Positions 8,739 to 17,714 of a stretch of 64,000 nt of DNA are shown one piece after another. The notes below the pieces were generated by a model that did no database searches, had not been told where the DNA came from, and worked only from the letters and a program-made list of their open reading frames with translations. The first letter of the stretch is position 1, and every line of letters starts with the position of its first letter. Both the position numbers and the translations under genes were made by a program. Source of the stretch: JBDRCU01 sp043821485 (lineage in GTDB: Bacteria > Patescibacteriota > Minisyncoccia > 2-02-FULL-40-12 > IGHO2-01-FULL-4-A); the NCBI GenBank assembly GCA_043821485.1, contig JBDRCU010000037.1, positions 1 through 64,000 on the forward strand, read 5' to 3'.

Positions 8739-8762
8739 ACGCCCCGCTAATAAGGGGGGCGT
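8739..8762 (-). terminator. GC-rich hairpin between murB and the structured unit
   Basis: ACGCCCC / GGGGCGT stem with a ten-base loop, followed on the minus strand by TTGACGTTTTA. On the plus strand its 3' arm contains the run AAGGGGGG directly before ATG 8763. Confidence 0.6.
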
Positions 8763-8994
8763 ATGAAGAACAATTCCTCTCTGGGAAAAAGACTGGCTGG
8801 GGCCTGGAGGGAGTGAGGCCTAAACACCGATTTGGGGTCGGTCGGCCCCAGCCAGAGCACAAACAGGGCGATCCTTGAGAAAGAACTTCGTGGCCTGCCA
8901 AACAGAAAGAGGGGTCTACAGGCCACTAGGCCCCGTCTCAAGGGAGGTAAACCCGAGGCTAGCTTGCCGACCAGGGCCCCGGATGCACCTGATA
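8739..8994 (-). ncRNA. Candidate structured RNA in a GC-rich intergenic unit
   Basis: This stretch has no ORF with a plausible ribosome site on the minus strand. It has an extended -10 (TGGTATTTTAG, about 9009-8999), strong inverted repeats GGCTGGGGCC / GGCCCCAGCC, GTGGCCTG / CAGGCCAC and ACCGA / TCGGT, and a terminator-like hairpin at its end. None of the conserved motifs of tmRNA, SRP RNA, RNase P or 6S RNA that I know are visible. The alternative reading is a plus-strand gene: ATG 8763 begins a frame that runs to 9035 but is broken by one UGA at 8814. I cannot decide between the two. Confidence 0.4.
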
Positions 8995-9013
8995 CTAAAA
9001 TACCATATTCCAA

Positions 9014-9049
9014 AATAAACACAAGCTTCATATGAGGCTTGTGTTTATT
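9014..9049. terminator. Bidirectional terminator after adk
   Basis: Perfect 13-bp inverted repeat AATAAACACAAGC / GCTTGTGTTTATT around a ten-base loop, with A/T runs on both sides, 20 bp after the adk stop. Confidence 0.75.
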
Positions 9050-9069
9050 AATAAGTGTCGGACTCTACT

Positions 9070-10143
9070 CTACAGTCCCAGAGTCTTCGCCACCTGCTTT
9101 ATTAGAGACACCACAACAGGTGCCGGAAGCAAGTTATACGAGAGAGTTCCTTCATCGTCTTTAACTGTCCATGGGACTTCTTTGATCTCAACCTTGTCAG
9201 TCTTTTTATTAAATTTATAATCGTATGCCGGGGTTATTTCATAATCATCGACTAACTTGCCTGCTTGCTTAACCGGCAGATAACTTCTCAAATAAACTTT
9301 TGGCACGCCCTGAAGATCCATAAGCATCTTAATTATCTTTCCGTCTTTTTCAAGCCGGCCTTTGATTGCTCCTATTCCAAGCGAATCCCCTTCCTTGGTT
9401 ACCATCTTTGCTTTCTTGCACTTAGGATCATCGCACATTAAATAGAATTCTTTTTTCTTTTTGTCATAACCAACTTCTTTGGTTCGAAGAAGTTTAAGAT
9501 TGAATGGCGTATTGCAGATCGGACAAATAACACGCGTTTTCATGCGGGCATCAATAATAGTATCCGGTATATCAATAAATACAAAGAAATCAGGATCTTC
9601 GCGATAACCCATTAAGGCTCTGAAATACAAAGAATATGATATTTGATCTAAATCGCGTGGAAATCCGTCAACAAAGATTGCTTTTCTGCCAAGCTTATCT
9701 ACCATACGCTCGACAAGGGCAAGGATAACTTCTGTCGGCAGAAGTGAAGTCGTATCGCGACCCATAATAATATCAATGGCTTGATCTACGCTAATAAATC
9801 CTCTATAACGATCGTTTAAAAATTTAACAAGCTTCTTCCTTTGAGATGGCACTTTTAATTCTTTATGGGCATCGCGTACTGCATCCCCTACTGATACATG
9901 TGCGAAATTCTTTGCACCAAGCGCTTCCATAAAAAGCTTAGAATAAGTTCCTTTGCCGGAGTTCTTTTTCCCAACTAAAAATCCCATAAAAGTATTGCCT
10001 TTGTTCAGATATGCTTTTATCTTGTCTATCTCTTTGCCGGCTTTGAGTCTAAAATATTTCTGACGCTCTGCAGGGCTCTCAAGCTTGAATGTTTGTTTCG
10101 TACCCATCTTGGTCTTATGCAATGGGAAATTGAGGTTTGCCAT
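9070..10143 (-). CDS. adk: Adenylate kinase, extended form
   Basis: Nucleoside monophosphate kinase. P-loop GKKNSGKGTYSK near residue 57, VDGFPRD NMP-binding signature, and a LID zinc knuckle (CPIC and CDDPKC). At 357 residues it is well over the usual 215: about 50 extra N-terminal residues and about 60 at the C-terminus. The P-loop reads GKKNSGKG rather than GPPGSGKG, so specificity for AMP should not be assumed. Follows the comEC genes by 4 bp and ends at a terminator. Confidence 0.85.
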   Translation of the reverse strand: MANLNFPLHKTKMGTKQTFKLESPAERQKYFRLKAGKEIDKIKAYLNKGNTFMGFLVGKKNSGKGTYSKLFMEALGAKNFAHVSVGDAVRDAHKELKVPSQRKKLVKFLNDRYRGFISVDQAIDIIMGRDTTSLLPTEVILALVERMVDKLGRKAIFVDGFPRDLDQISYSLYFRALMGYREDPDFFVFIDIPDTIIDARMKTRVICPICNTPFNLKLLRTKEVGYDKKKKEFYLMCDDPKCKKAKMVTKEGDSLGIGAIKGRLEKDGKIIKMLMDLQGVPKVYLRSYLPVKQAGKLVDDYEITPAYDYKFNKKTDKVEIKEVPWTVKDDEGTLSYNLLPAPVVVSLIKQVAKTLGL

Positions 10144-10147
10144 AGTA

Positions 10148-11014
10148 CTATTTTGTCTTAATTAAATAATTATGACCATCTAGAACGAGTTCTATCCGGC
10201 CATCTATATCTGTACGATAATATGGAATCGATAATTGTGCAAGTCTATTAATCACATCTTCATGCGGATGATTATATCTATTATTCTCTCCCGCCTGAAT
10301 AAATGCAATTTCAGGAGATACAGCTTCAAGAAATTCCTGCGTACTTGAAGTATTTGATCCATGATGCGCAAGCTTGATAAAGTCGCTATCAAGGCCTCCT
10401 ATCAGAAACGGCATTCTGCGTTCAGTCGGCGCCTCTATATCCCCCGTCAAAAGAAGAGAGTGATCTCCATAAATTAATTTCATAACCAAAGATGTATCAT
10501 TAAAATCTTCCGCTTCACGTCCCTGCATGGACTCAAAAGGATGCAAAACTTCCAACACAATATCATTATCTAATCGAACTCTATAACCAGCATGCGCATA
10601 ATTGATATTGGCCTCCTCTTCAATAATTATTTTTTCCCATATATCGCATTGCGAAGTATTACATTCAACTCCGGTACCAATAATATTCTCAACTTTGTAA
10701 CGATCTAAGACATCAATCAGCCCATTTATATGATCTGAATCCGGATGAGTAATAGCAACGATATCAATTGTACGATCATAAAAAGGCATTACATCTCCCA
10801 GCTCGCGCAATACAGTACGGTTCGGACCGCCATCAATAAGTATTTGTTGCTTATCGGGAGTAACAATGAAAATTGCATCCCCTTGCCCGACATTCAAAAA
10901 ATATACATGGAGCAGACCGTCACCCTGCATAAATGAAACAACAGAAAAACTGACAATAACAATAATTGTCAAAACTAGAATCACAAACCAAATTATTGCT
11001 CTATTTCTTTTCAT
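10148..11014 (-). CDS. ComEC-type metallo-beta-lactamase domain protein
   Basis: 288 residues: one N-terminal membrane segment (AIIWFVILVLTIIVIVSFSV), then a beta-lactamase fold with HVYFLNVGQGDAIFI and THPDSDHINGL, the hallmark of the ComEC/Rec2 C-terminal nuclease-like domain. It overlaps the preceding gene, which encodes the ComEC membrane channel, by 14 bp. Here the two halves of ComEC are separate proteins, presumably acting together in DNA uptake with the type IV pilus and ComF encoded nearby. Confidence 0.9.
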   Translation of the reverse strand: MKRNRAIIWFVILVLTIIVIVSFSVVSFMQGDGLLHVYFLNVGQGDAIFIVTPDKQQILIDGGPNRTVLRELGDVMPFYDRTIDIVAITHPDSDHINGLIDVLDRYKVENIIGTGVECNTSQCDIWEKIIIEEEANINYAHAGYRVRLDNDIVLEVLHPFESMQGREAEDFNDTSLVMKLIYGDHSLLLTGDIEAPTERRMPFLIGGLDSDFIKLAHHGSNTSSTQEFLEAVSPEIAFIQAGENNRYNHPHEDVINRLAQLSIPYYRTDIDGRIELVLDGHNYLIKTK

Positions 11015-12512
11015 GTGAAATGTAATACAAAAAGATAATCAGAATGATATATGACAAAACCATTACATACCAACTGATTGAAAATGTAAGTGCTGCCCAA
11101 TCAAACTTTGCAAAAATACGAATAACAGTAAGTTCCAGTGAACTAATGAACCATGCAATATATCCGAATATTATTCCCAGCCAAACGCTGACAATACCAA
11201 GTATACCAGTAAGAAATCCAAATAGCATATTGTAAGGCACGAATGGGAGTACAAGTACATTCACAGGAATTGAAGCAAGAGAGATACTATTGAAGTGATA
11301 GATCAAAAGGGGCAAAACAAAAAGCTGTGCTGAAGTCGTCATAATTACTGTTTCCCTAAGCTCAAAAAAAGTAGGCAGACGCTCAAAATATTTTTCAATC
11401 ACAGGAGCCACATAAACAAGACCGAGTGTTGCCATAAAAGATAACTGGAAACCAACATCAAATCGAAGAACAAGAGGATTTATATAAATCATTATTACTC
11501 CTGCCAGAACAATCGTATTCCTTACATTATTCAATCTCCCAGTCCTGCGAGCTAGTAGGACCAATATTCCCATTATTGACGCCCGCACAACCGAAGCCTG
11601 CGCTCCAACCAATATGGTGAACAGTATAATCCCGCAAACTGCAAACCAGAATGCAACTTGCCTTCGTACAAACAATACAAAAAACCAGGATAAAACCATT
11701 GCAACGATCGTAATATTGTATCCGGATATAGCTAATATATGAGTTGTACCTGTTACTGCAAAATCTTCTTTGAGGTCATCTGGAATTTGAGACCTAGTAC
11801 CAAGCAAGATACCGTTTATAAATGCGGCATTTGGTTCTGCGACAGATCTATTAATCGCACCTTCAAATTTTTCTTTTACTTTGAAGATTATTTCAAATAA
11901 AGCAATTTTGACGCGCTCACTAGTCTCTATCTCAATATCCGCCTTACTCACTTTTGGAAAGCTCATTATTGTATAAATTCTGTCTTTTGCTAGATACGCC
12001 ACATAATCAAAATCACTATCCTCATGATTCTCTGGCAAATTCATCTCCCCTCTTAACTCAAGTCTTTGTCCATATTCAAATTTAGGATAGAGATCCGCAG
12101 TAATTAATATGCGTTCATCAAGGATAACTTTGTCGGTTTCTTTTGAAGACGCGTGCAAAATCTTTGCTTTCAAAACAAAACGCTGAGATTGCCCGCGTAT
12201 TTCCGGAACATCAAAAATATATCCGGATATGACGACAGGAGATGTCTCTGTAATCAGATTACTAAGAATACCTGCATCGGACTTAACACTTATAATATGA
12301 AATATACCTAAGCTAAAAACAATGATCGAAAGACCAACCAGAAACAGAATAAATCGTTGTCTTGCTTTCTGCCATGCAAGAAGAGCAATTATTACGCCTA
12401 GAATGATAAGCGCGTATAACAGGGTTTGTGAAAATACAAAAAATGAGCCCGCGAACACGCCTCCGGCAAAAACAGAAGCTAAGACAAAAAAGACGTCTGC
12501 TTTATGAATCAA
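11001..12512 (-). CDS. comEC: ComEC/Rec2-family DNA uptake channel (membrane part only)
   Basis: 503 residues with two N-terminal helices, a soluble OB-fold-like DUF4131 region, and the competence domain with HILAISGYNITIV and RASIMGILVLLARR, followed by many membrane helices. The protein stops where full-length ComEC would continue into the beta-lactamase domain, which is the next gene. The start is TTG at 12512; no ATG lies near. Imports single-stranded DNA across the cytoplasmic membrane. Confidence 0.92.
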   Translation of the reverse strand: MIHKADVFFVLASVFAGGVFAGSFFVFSQTLLYALIILGVIIALLAWQKARQRFILFLVGLSIIVFSLGIFHIISVKSDAGILSNLITETSPVVISGYIFDVPEIRGQSQRFVLKAKILHASSKETDKVILDERILITADLYPKFEYGQRLELRGEMNLPENHEDSDFDYVAYLAKDRIYTIMSFPKVSKADIEIETSERVKIALFEIIFKVKEKFEGAINRSVAEPNAAFINGILLGTRSQIPDDLKEDFAVTGTTHILAISGYNITIVAMVLSWFFVLFVRRQVAFWFAVCGIILFTILVGAQASVVRASIMGILVLLARRTGRLNNVRNTIVLAGVIMIYINPLVLRFDVGFQLSFMATLGLVYVAPVIEKYFERLPTFFELRETVIMTTSAQLFVLPLLIYHFNSISLASIPVNVLVLPFVPYNMLFGFLTGILGIVSVWLGIIFGYIAWFISSLELTVIRIFAKFDWAALTFSISWYVMVLSYIILIIFLYYISHEKK

Positions 12513-12524
12513 AAATAAAAAAGC

Positions 12525-13019
12525 CTATGCAAAGAAACCTAATTCGTGAAGAAACCTTTCAAAAGACTCCACAGCTCCAACAGCTTGCCCCTTTGAAACA
12601 GCATAATTCATATCATGCACTAATAAATTGCGTAATTTATGCGCCTCCCATACATCCTGAAGCGAGCTGAAGCTATTGGGATCGATTGACTTAAGCCTCT
12701 CTCCCATAGACTCTCCTTCATAGCCTTTGGTCCTAAGCATCTCATCTACCAGTTTGTCAGCTTGAATAATCGATAATTTCCATTCTGCTTCCTGCAAGGA
12801 AGTAGAGGATCTTTTAATTTGCTCCCAGTCATCAGCGTACATTCTCTGTGCGTCTTGCGGAGTCTCGGGTTCATCTAATATATGCATAAGTTTCTTCTTT
12901 TCTTTGCGAACCATTCCAAATATATGATAAACAATCATTATCAAACCAATTGTCAAAACCAAAGACAAATATATTGCAACTAATTTAATATATGCTGTTA
13001 CTGTAAAAAATGTATGCAT
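12525..13019 (-). CDS. Single-pass membrane protein with HEPN-like helical domain, unknown function
   Basis: 164 residues: one N-terminal membrane helix (about residues 10-32) followed by a basic stop-transfer (RKEKKK) and a charged helical domain. The C-terminal part (ADKLVDEMLRTKGY, then EAHKLRNLLVHD) resembles small helical HEPN/DUF4145-like folds seen in CPR proteins of unknown role; the RN and H residues are suggestive but no RX4-6H motif is certain. Sits between gatA and comEC on the same strand. Confidence 0.75.
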   Translation of the reverse strand: MHTFFTVTAYIKLVAIYLSLVLTIGLIMIVYHIFGMVRKEKKKLMHILDEPETPQDAQRMYADDWEQIKRSSTSLQEAEWKLSIIQADKLVDEMLRTKGYEGESMGERLKSIDPNSFSSLQDVWEAHKLRNLLVHDMNYAVSKGQAVGAVESFERFLHELGFFA

Positions 13020-13028
13020 AATTACAAA

Positions 13029-14447
13029 CTATTTACGCGATTGCTCATATGCATAAGCAATCTGAATAATTTTTTCTTCTTCAAAATAATTTCCTGTAAT
13101 CTGCAGACCTGCGGGAAGTTTGACTCCGTCTTTCTCTGACTCATTGCACGGAACTGAAATAGACGGCACTCCTGCAAGACATGCATGGGTCATGTATACA
13201 TCCGCTGCATAGACCGCAAGCGGATTATCCAGCTCTCCTACCTTGGGGGCAGGTATTGCATTTATCGGACCTATAATTGCGTCATATTTTTCAAGGATCT
13301 TCTTCATGTCATTGACTATCAAAGTCCTAACCTTTTGCGCCTTGAGATAATACGCATCATAGTATCCTGATGACAATGCATACGTACCTATCATTATACG
13401 ACGTTTTGCCTCCTCGCCAAAGCCTTGAGCGCGTGATTTTGTATATACGTCCATTAATTCAATCGCTTCCTTGTTAGCAAAATGGCCATAACGAATTCCA
13501 TCAAAGCGCGCCAGATTAGCTGATACTTCAGATGGAGCGATAATATAGTAGGCCGCAAGTGCATAGTCAAAGCTTGGCATTGATACTTCTTGAATGTGCG
13601 CACCTAGATTTTCAAGCTGTTTCATTGCTTCTTCCACGCTTTTGCGTACGCCTTCATTCAATCCCTCATTAAAAAATTCTCTAGGCACTGCGAATTTAAA
13701 CCCTTTAATATCCCTCCCCAAAGATGCAGTGTAATCAAATACTTTTGCGCTTGAGGAAGTTGAATCCATATCATCATGCCCTGCAATAGCATTCAGGACC
13801 AACGCTGAATCCTCAACTGTTTTAGTAATCGGACCTATCTGATCTAGACTAGATCCAAAAGCAATCAAACCATTTCTTGAAACTCTCCCATATGTGGGCT
13901 TAAGCCCTACAACACCGCACCATGCAGAAGGCATTCGCACAGAACCGTTTGTTTCAGAGCCGAGCCCATACAATGCCATACCAGAAGCAACAGCAGCAGC
14001 GGGACCGCTTGACGACCCTCCTGCAACACGAGACATGTCATGAGGATTAAGAGTCGGACCGAATGCTGAATTCTCGCCAGTTGAGCCCATTGCAAATTCA
14101 TCCAAATTACCTTTTCCAAGAAATACAGCTCCGACATTCTTAAGCTTGCTTATTATAGTTGCATCATATGTTGCAGTGTATTTTTCTAATATCTTTGATC
14201 CCGCAGTACATTTCTTCCCTTCAATCAAAATATTATCTTTTATAATACAAGGAATATCGCGCAAAACATCATCTCCCTTACTCGGAACATTTGATTCATA
14301 ATCAAAAACCGAAATATATGCATTGATCTTATCATTCTCTTCTCCGATCCTTTTCTTATACAAATCAAAAAGTTCTTGAGGGCTTAACTCTTTTTTGTCT
14401 AATAATTCTCTTGCTTTCTTAATAGTTAAATCTTTTGTATCAATCAC
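13029..14447 (-). CDS. gatA: Glutamyl-tRNA(Gln) amidotransferase subunit A
   Basis: Amidase subunit that supplies ammonia for Glu-tRNA(Gln)/Asp-tRNA(Asn) amidation. Catalytic Lys in PCIIKDNI, the Ser-cis-Ser-Lys signature GGSSSGPAAAVASG and GSETNGSVRMPSAWCGVVG are present; 472 residues is standard. Overlaps gatC by 4 bp. gatB is not in the window. Confidence 0.97.
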   Translation of the reverse strand: MIDTKDLTIKKARELLDKKELSPQELFDLYKKRIGEENDKINAYISVFDYESNVPSKGDDVLRDIPCIIKDNILIEGKKCTAGSKILEKYTATYDATIISKLKNVGAVFLGKGNLDEFAMGSTGENSAFGPTLNPHDMSRVAGGSSSGPAAAVASGMALYGLGSETNGSVRMPSAWCGVVGLKPTYGRVSRNGLIAFGSSLDQIGPITKTVEDSALVLNAIAGHDDMDSTSSSAKVFDYTASLGRDIKGFKFAVPREFFNEGLNEGVRKSVEEAMKQLENLGAHIQEVSMPSFDYALAAYYIIAPSEVSANLARFDGIRYGHFANKEAIELMDVYTKSRAQGFGEEAKRRIMIGTYALSSGYYDAYYLKAQKVRTLIVNDMKKILEKYDAIIGPINAIPAPKVGELDNPLAVYAADVYMTHACLAGVPSISVPCNESEKDGVKLPAGLQITGNYFEEEKIIQIAYAYEQSRK

Positions 14448-14740
14448 TTGAGTATTCCCTTAACTTTTACAAAATCATCTTTTTTATCAGGTGCCTGATC
14501 AAGAATCTTCTTGCTATATTCCCCCGGCTCATGAGGACTATCATCTTCACGAAAAATGTTTTCAGAACCAGTGACGTGAGCAGTTGGCTCAACACCTTCA
14601 GTATCTACTTCTTTAAGCTTCTCAAAATATTCCAAAATCGCCCCAATTTCCTGAGTCATCTTCTCCTCCTCTTTATCAGTCAGCTCAATCCGCGCCAAAC
14701 GCGCTATATGATCAACTTCAGTTTTAGTAATTTTGGACAT
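14444..14740 (-). CDS. gatC: Glutamyl-tRNA(Gln) amidotransferase subunit C
   Basis: 98 residues; VDHIARLARIELTDKEEEKM at the N-terminus and the GVEPTAHV segment are the family signature. Acts as the linker that wraps GatA and GatB. Start follows a short gap after the ligA terminator and the gene is translationally coupled to gatA by a 4-bp overlap. Confidence 0.96.
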   Translation of the reverse strand: MSKITKTEVDHIARLARIELTDKEEEKMTQEIGAILEYFEKLKEVDTEGVEPTAHVTGSENIFREDDSPHEPGEYSKKILDQAPDKKDDFVKVKGILK

Positions 14741-14760
14741 TATTATCAGACTTACATATT

Positions 14761-14787
14761 AAAAATACCATAAAAAAGGGTATTTTA
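14761..14787 (-). terminator. ligA terminator
   Basis: AAAATACC / GGTATTTT hairpin followed by TTAATATG on the minus strand, overlapping the ligA stop codon. Weak stem, so moderate confidence. Confidence 0.45.
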
Positions 14788-16788
14788 CACCATTTTCAAA
14801 AATTCTTTTTCATCAATAATCCTCACTCCTAGCTTCTTAGCCTTGTCATATTTCGATCCCGTACTCTCCCCTGCTACCACATAATTAGTATTTTTGGATA
14901 CAGACGAGGATGCATTTCCTCCGTGTTCACGGACAAGTTTCTCTGCATCTTCACGCGTCATAGACTCTATGCTTCCAGTGAATACAAATGTCATATTTTT
15001 AAACTTGGATGACTTCTTTGAACTCTTTTGATTGCGTACTTTAACTCCAACTTCTTTAAATTTCTTAAGCAACTTATTATTCGCCTCGCTTCCAAACCAG
15101 TTATTAATGCTACGCGCCACAATACCACCCACATCCCGAATAGATGCAAGCTCTTCAGCTGATACTTGTGACAGCTTTTCAAGTGATCCGAAATGACTTG
15201 CTAGCTCATATGCAGTTTCTGTACCGACATGCGGTATGCCAAGAGCAAAGATAAATCTGTCCAAAGGCATTTTCTTAACAGATTCTATTGCATCGATAGT
15301 ATTCTGCGCTGATTTGTCAGCAAAACGTTCAAGATTCAATAGATCTTCTTTTTTTAATATAAACAGGTCTGCAGGATCTTTAACAAGACCAGCATCCATC
15401 AATTGATCAATTATCTTAGGCCCAAGTCCGGGTATATCTAATGCGCCACGCGACACAAAATGATATAGACCCTCTCTTTTACGCGCACTACAGTCTTTAT
15501 TAGTACACTTATGCGCTGCTTCCCCTTCAATACGCGCTACAACGCCTCCACACACAGGACAGTGTATGGGAAAACGAAAACTTTTCTCTTTGCCAGTTCG
15601 AAGTTCCTTTATCACCTTCTTAACATCAGGTATTACATCTCCTGCGCGTCCGACAATAACAGTATCTCCGATCTTCACTTCAAGACGCTTAATCTCATCT
15701 TCGTTATGCAAAGTAGCACGTGAGACAATCGTCCCTCCTATTTCAACAGGCTTAAGAACTGCAACAGGCGTCAGTACTCCGGTACGCCCTACGCTTATGA
15801 TAATATCTTCCAGCACTGTCGTAGATTCCTTCGGTGAAAACTTATATGCAATCGCTCCTCTTGGTGCTTTGCCAACTATACCCAATTTTTTAAATATCTT
15901 ATTATCATTTACAATCACAACGACACCATCCACTTCGTATTCAAGTTTATCTTTATCTTTTTCCCATTTATCACGAAAACTATTTACCGCACCCAAGTCT
16001 TTGCAATAAACATTGTGTGAATTTGTTTTAAATCCTAACGCTTTCAAAATATCATGTTCATCTTCGTGCTTACGTTGTCCCAAATCAGTTACAAGTGAAT
16101 ATGCAAACGAATCAAGCTTGCGCTCTTTTGTAATACCTGCATCAAGCTGGCGAACAGAACCAGCAGCAAGATTACGCGGATTAGCATAAACTTGTTTACC
16201 GAGTTTCTCTTGCTTCTTATTAATCCTATTAAAATCTTTGAGATTTATAAAAACTTCTCCACGAACAATTACTTCGCGAGGAATGCCGTATTTTTTAGTA
16301 TCGGTCAGCTTCAAGGGAATGGCTTCTATCGTCTTGAGATTCTGTGTAACATTCTCTCCGACATTACCATCCCCACGCGTAGATCCGACACTTAACACTC
16401 CATCTTTATAAATCAGTTCCACAGCTAGACCATCCAATTTTAATTCTGCATAGAAACCTCCTCCAACAGCCTTGCCATCCAAACGCTCAAGCCTGCCTGC
16501 CCAAGCATCCATATCATCAGCATCAAATGCATCATTGAATGAATACATTCGTTCTGGATGTTTAAACTTTTCAAACTTACCCAAAGCCCTACCAGCAACA
16601 CGCTGAGTTGGCGAGTCAGGAGTCACTAAATCCGGATATTGTTCTTCCAGATCAAAAAGTTCCTTTTTCAGGGCATCTTCAGCTGATTCTGCTATAAGTG
16701 GTTTATCCAAAACAAGCCGACTATAACGGTATTTATCAATGATTTCACGAAGCTTTTTTATACGTTTTTCAGCCTCAAATTTGGTCAT
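14785..16788 (-). CDS. ligA: NAD-dependent DNA ligase
   Basis: Seals nicks using NAD+. Order of domains: Ia, adenylation domain with the active-site lysine in AELKLDGLAVEL, OB fold, zinc finger (CPVC and CTNKDC), helix-hairpin-helix repeats (DIPGLGPKIIDQL, IPHVGTETAYELA) and a C-terminal BRCT domain (FKNMTFVFTGSIESM). 667 residues, normal. The ATG at 16788 is preferred; 16797 and 16809 are also in frame. Confidence 0.98.
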   Translation of the reverse strand: MTKFEAEKRIKKLREIIDKYRYSRLVLDKPLIAESAEDALKKELFDLEEQYPDLVTPDSPTQRVAGRALGKFEKFKHPERMYSFNDAFDADDMDAWAGRLERLDGKAVGGGFYAELKLDGLAVELIYKDGVLSVGSTRGDGNVGENVTQNLKTIEAIPLKLTDTKKYGIPREVIVRGEVFINLKDFNRINKKQEKLGKQVYANPRNLAAGSVRQLDAGITKERKLDSFAYSLVTDLGQRKHEDEHDILKALGFKTNSHNVYCKDLGAVNSFRDKWEKDKDKLEYEVDGVVVIVNDNKIFKKLGIVGKAPRGAIAYKFSPKESTTVLEDIIISVGRTGVLTPVAVLKPVEIGGTIVSRATLHNEDEIKRLEVKIGDTVIVGRAGDVIPDVKKVIKELRTGKEKSFRFPIHCPVCGGVVARIEGEAAHKCTNKDCSARKREGLYHFVSRGALDIPGLGPKIIDQLMDAGLVKDPADLFILKKEDLLNLERFADKSAQNTIDAIESVKKMPLDRFIFALGIPHVGTETAYELASHFGSLEKLSQVSAEELASIRDVGGIVARSINNWFGSEANNKLLKKFKEVGVKVRNQKSSKKSSKFKNMTFVFTGSIESMTREDAEKLVREHGGNASSSVSKNTNYVVAGESTGSKYDKAKKLGVRIIDEKEFLKMV

Positions 16789-16855
16789 AATATACATTAA
16801 AAATACCACATTTAGTGGACAAAATAAACGGATTTGAAGACAAATTCAAAGATGC

Positions 16856-17212
16856 TTAATATGCTAATTCAAATGCTCTTGTAACTCCTTTGAACTCTCC
16901 TAAGACCTTTATAGGCATACTATTACAATCATCAACTCCGAGTGTATTTCCATTTTTATCATAATAGTCTGAATTATTGCCCATGGACGGAGCATCTGGA
17001 TCGGGATCATGATTTCGAACATATATGCACCATTCTGCCCCGCTTTCTGCAGCATAAAGAGCAGTAACTGATTTCCTGGATTCAGAAGATGCTTTCATCT
17101 TTGGTATAAAAATCCCTGACACGGTAAATGCAATTCCAAGAAGAATACCAACCATTAGTACGGCTGAAATTAATGCTATGCCTGAATTTTTAGAATGGTG
17201 AAAGTCCTTCAT
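16856..17212 (-). CDS. PilX/GspK-like minor pilin
   Basis: 118 residues beginning with a short basic leader and the hydrophobic pilin helix GIALISAVLMVGILLGIAF, then the conserved ALYAAESGAEWC segment shared by PilX-type proteins. No glutamate at position 5 of the mature helix, as in GspK/PilX-like members. Last gene of the pilus locus; its start overlaps the preceding pilin by 23 bp. Confidence 0.8.
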   Translation of the reverse strand: MKDFHHSKNSGIALISAVLMVGILLGIAFTVSGIFIPKMKASSESRKSVTALYAAESGAEWCIYVRNHDPDPDAPSMGNNSDYYDKNGNTLGVDDCNSMPIKVLGEFKGVTRAFELAY

Positions 17213-17714
17213 CGTCTAGGAAGCGAAGCGATATCGTCGTTTGCAAATCCAACTCCGCTTGCTCATTAATTTCTTTACTTCTAACAGTGGTATGAATTGA
17301 AACTCTCGGCTGTTCATCGTCGCTAACTTCAGCCCCCTGATTACAAAATTCTAAATTACTAAACTCTACGGCATTTGAATTAATGATATCCGATCCAGTG
17401 TCTGTGGTGCGCACGATATCTGTTCCCTGCAAACCATATCCCACTGTACCGTGTATCGGATGCTCAATATTCAATGTTATATAGCAACCGTCAGCACGAG
17501 TCGCAATCGTACTTACTCTGATTTCTTTAGTTATTACCTCGGTAAGGAAGCTTACATTTTCCTCTACCTGCTGGAAATTCATTGCACTTCTCTGAACCTT
17601 CATTGACTGTATAAATGCAGAACTCATTACCGTAAGAATAATAATTAAAATTGTCATTGAAACAAGCAATTCTATAAGCGTAAATCCTTTTTGTTTGTCT
17701 TTAATCTTAATCAT
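17190..17714 (-). CDS. PilW-like minor pilin
   Basis: 174 residues. Type III signal sequence KQKGFTLIELLVSMTILII with the prepilin cleavage site between G and F and the +5 glutamate. A globular domain follows, with little conserved. Overlaps the next gene and abuts the PilV-like gene by one base. Confidence 0.88.
   Translation of the reverse strand: MIKIKDKQKGFTLIELLVSMTILIIILTVMSSAFIQSMKVQRSAMNFQQVEENVSFLTEVITKEIRVSTIATRADGCYITLNIEHPIHGTVGYGLQGTDIVRTTDTGSDIINSNAVEFSNLEFCNQGAEVSDDEQPRVSIHTTVRSKEINEQAELDLQTTISLRFLDDEGLSPF

Noticed and set aside
8814..8860. Selenocysteine UGA with a SECIS-like hairpin
   Set aside because: A hairpin does follow the UGA, but the loop lacks the usual early G, no sel genes are visible, and the frame has no homologue I recognise. 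Kept only as an in-frame stop.
8747..9031. 94-residue minus-strand ORF across the GC-rich unit
   Set aside because: Its start codon lies in the adk terminator hairpin, there is no SD, and the sequence is proline/leucine-rich low-complexity translation of structured GC-rich DNA.
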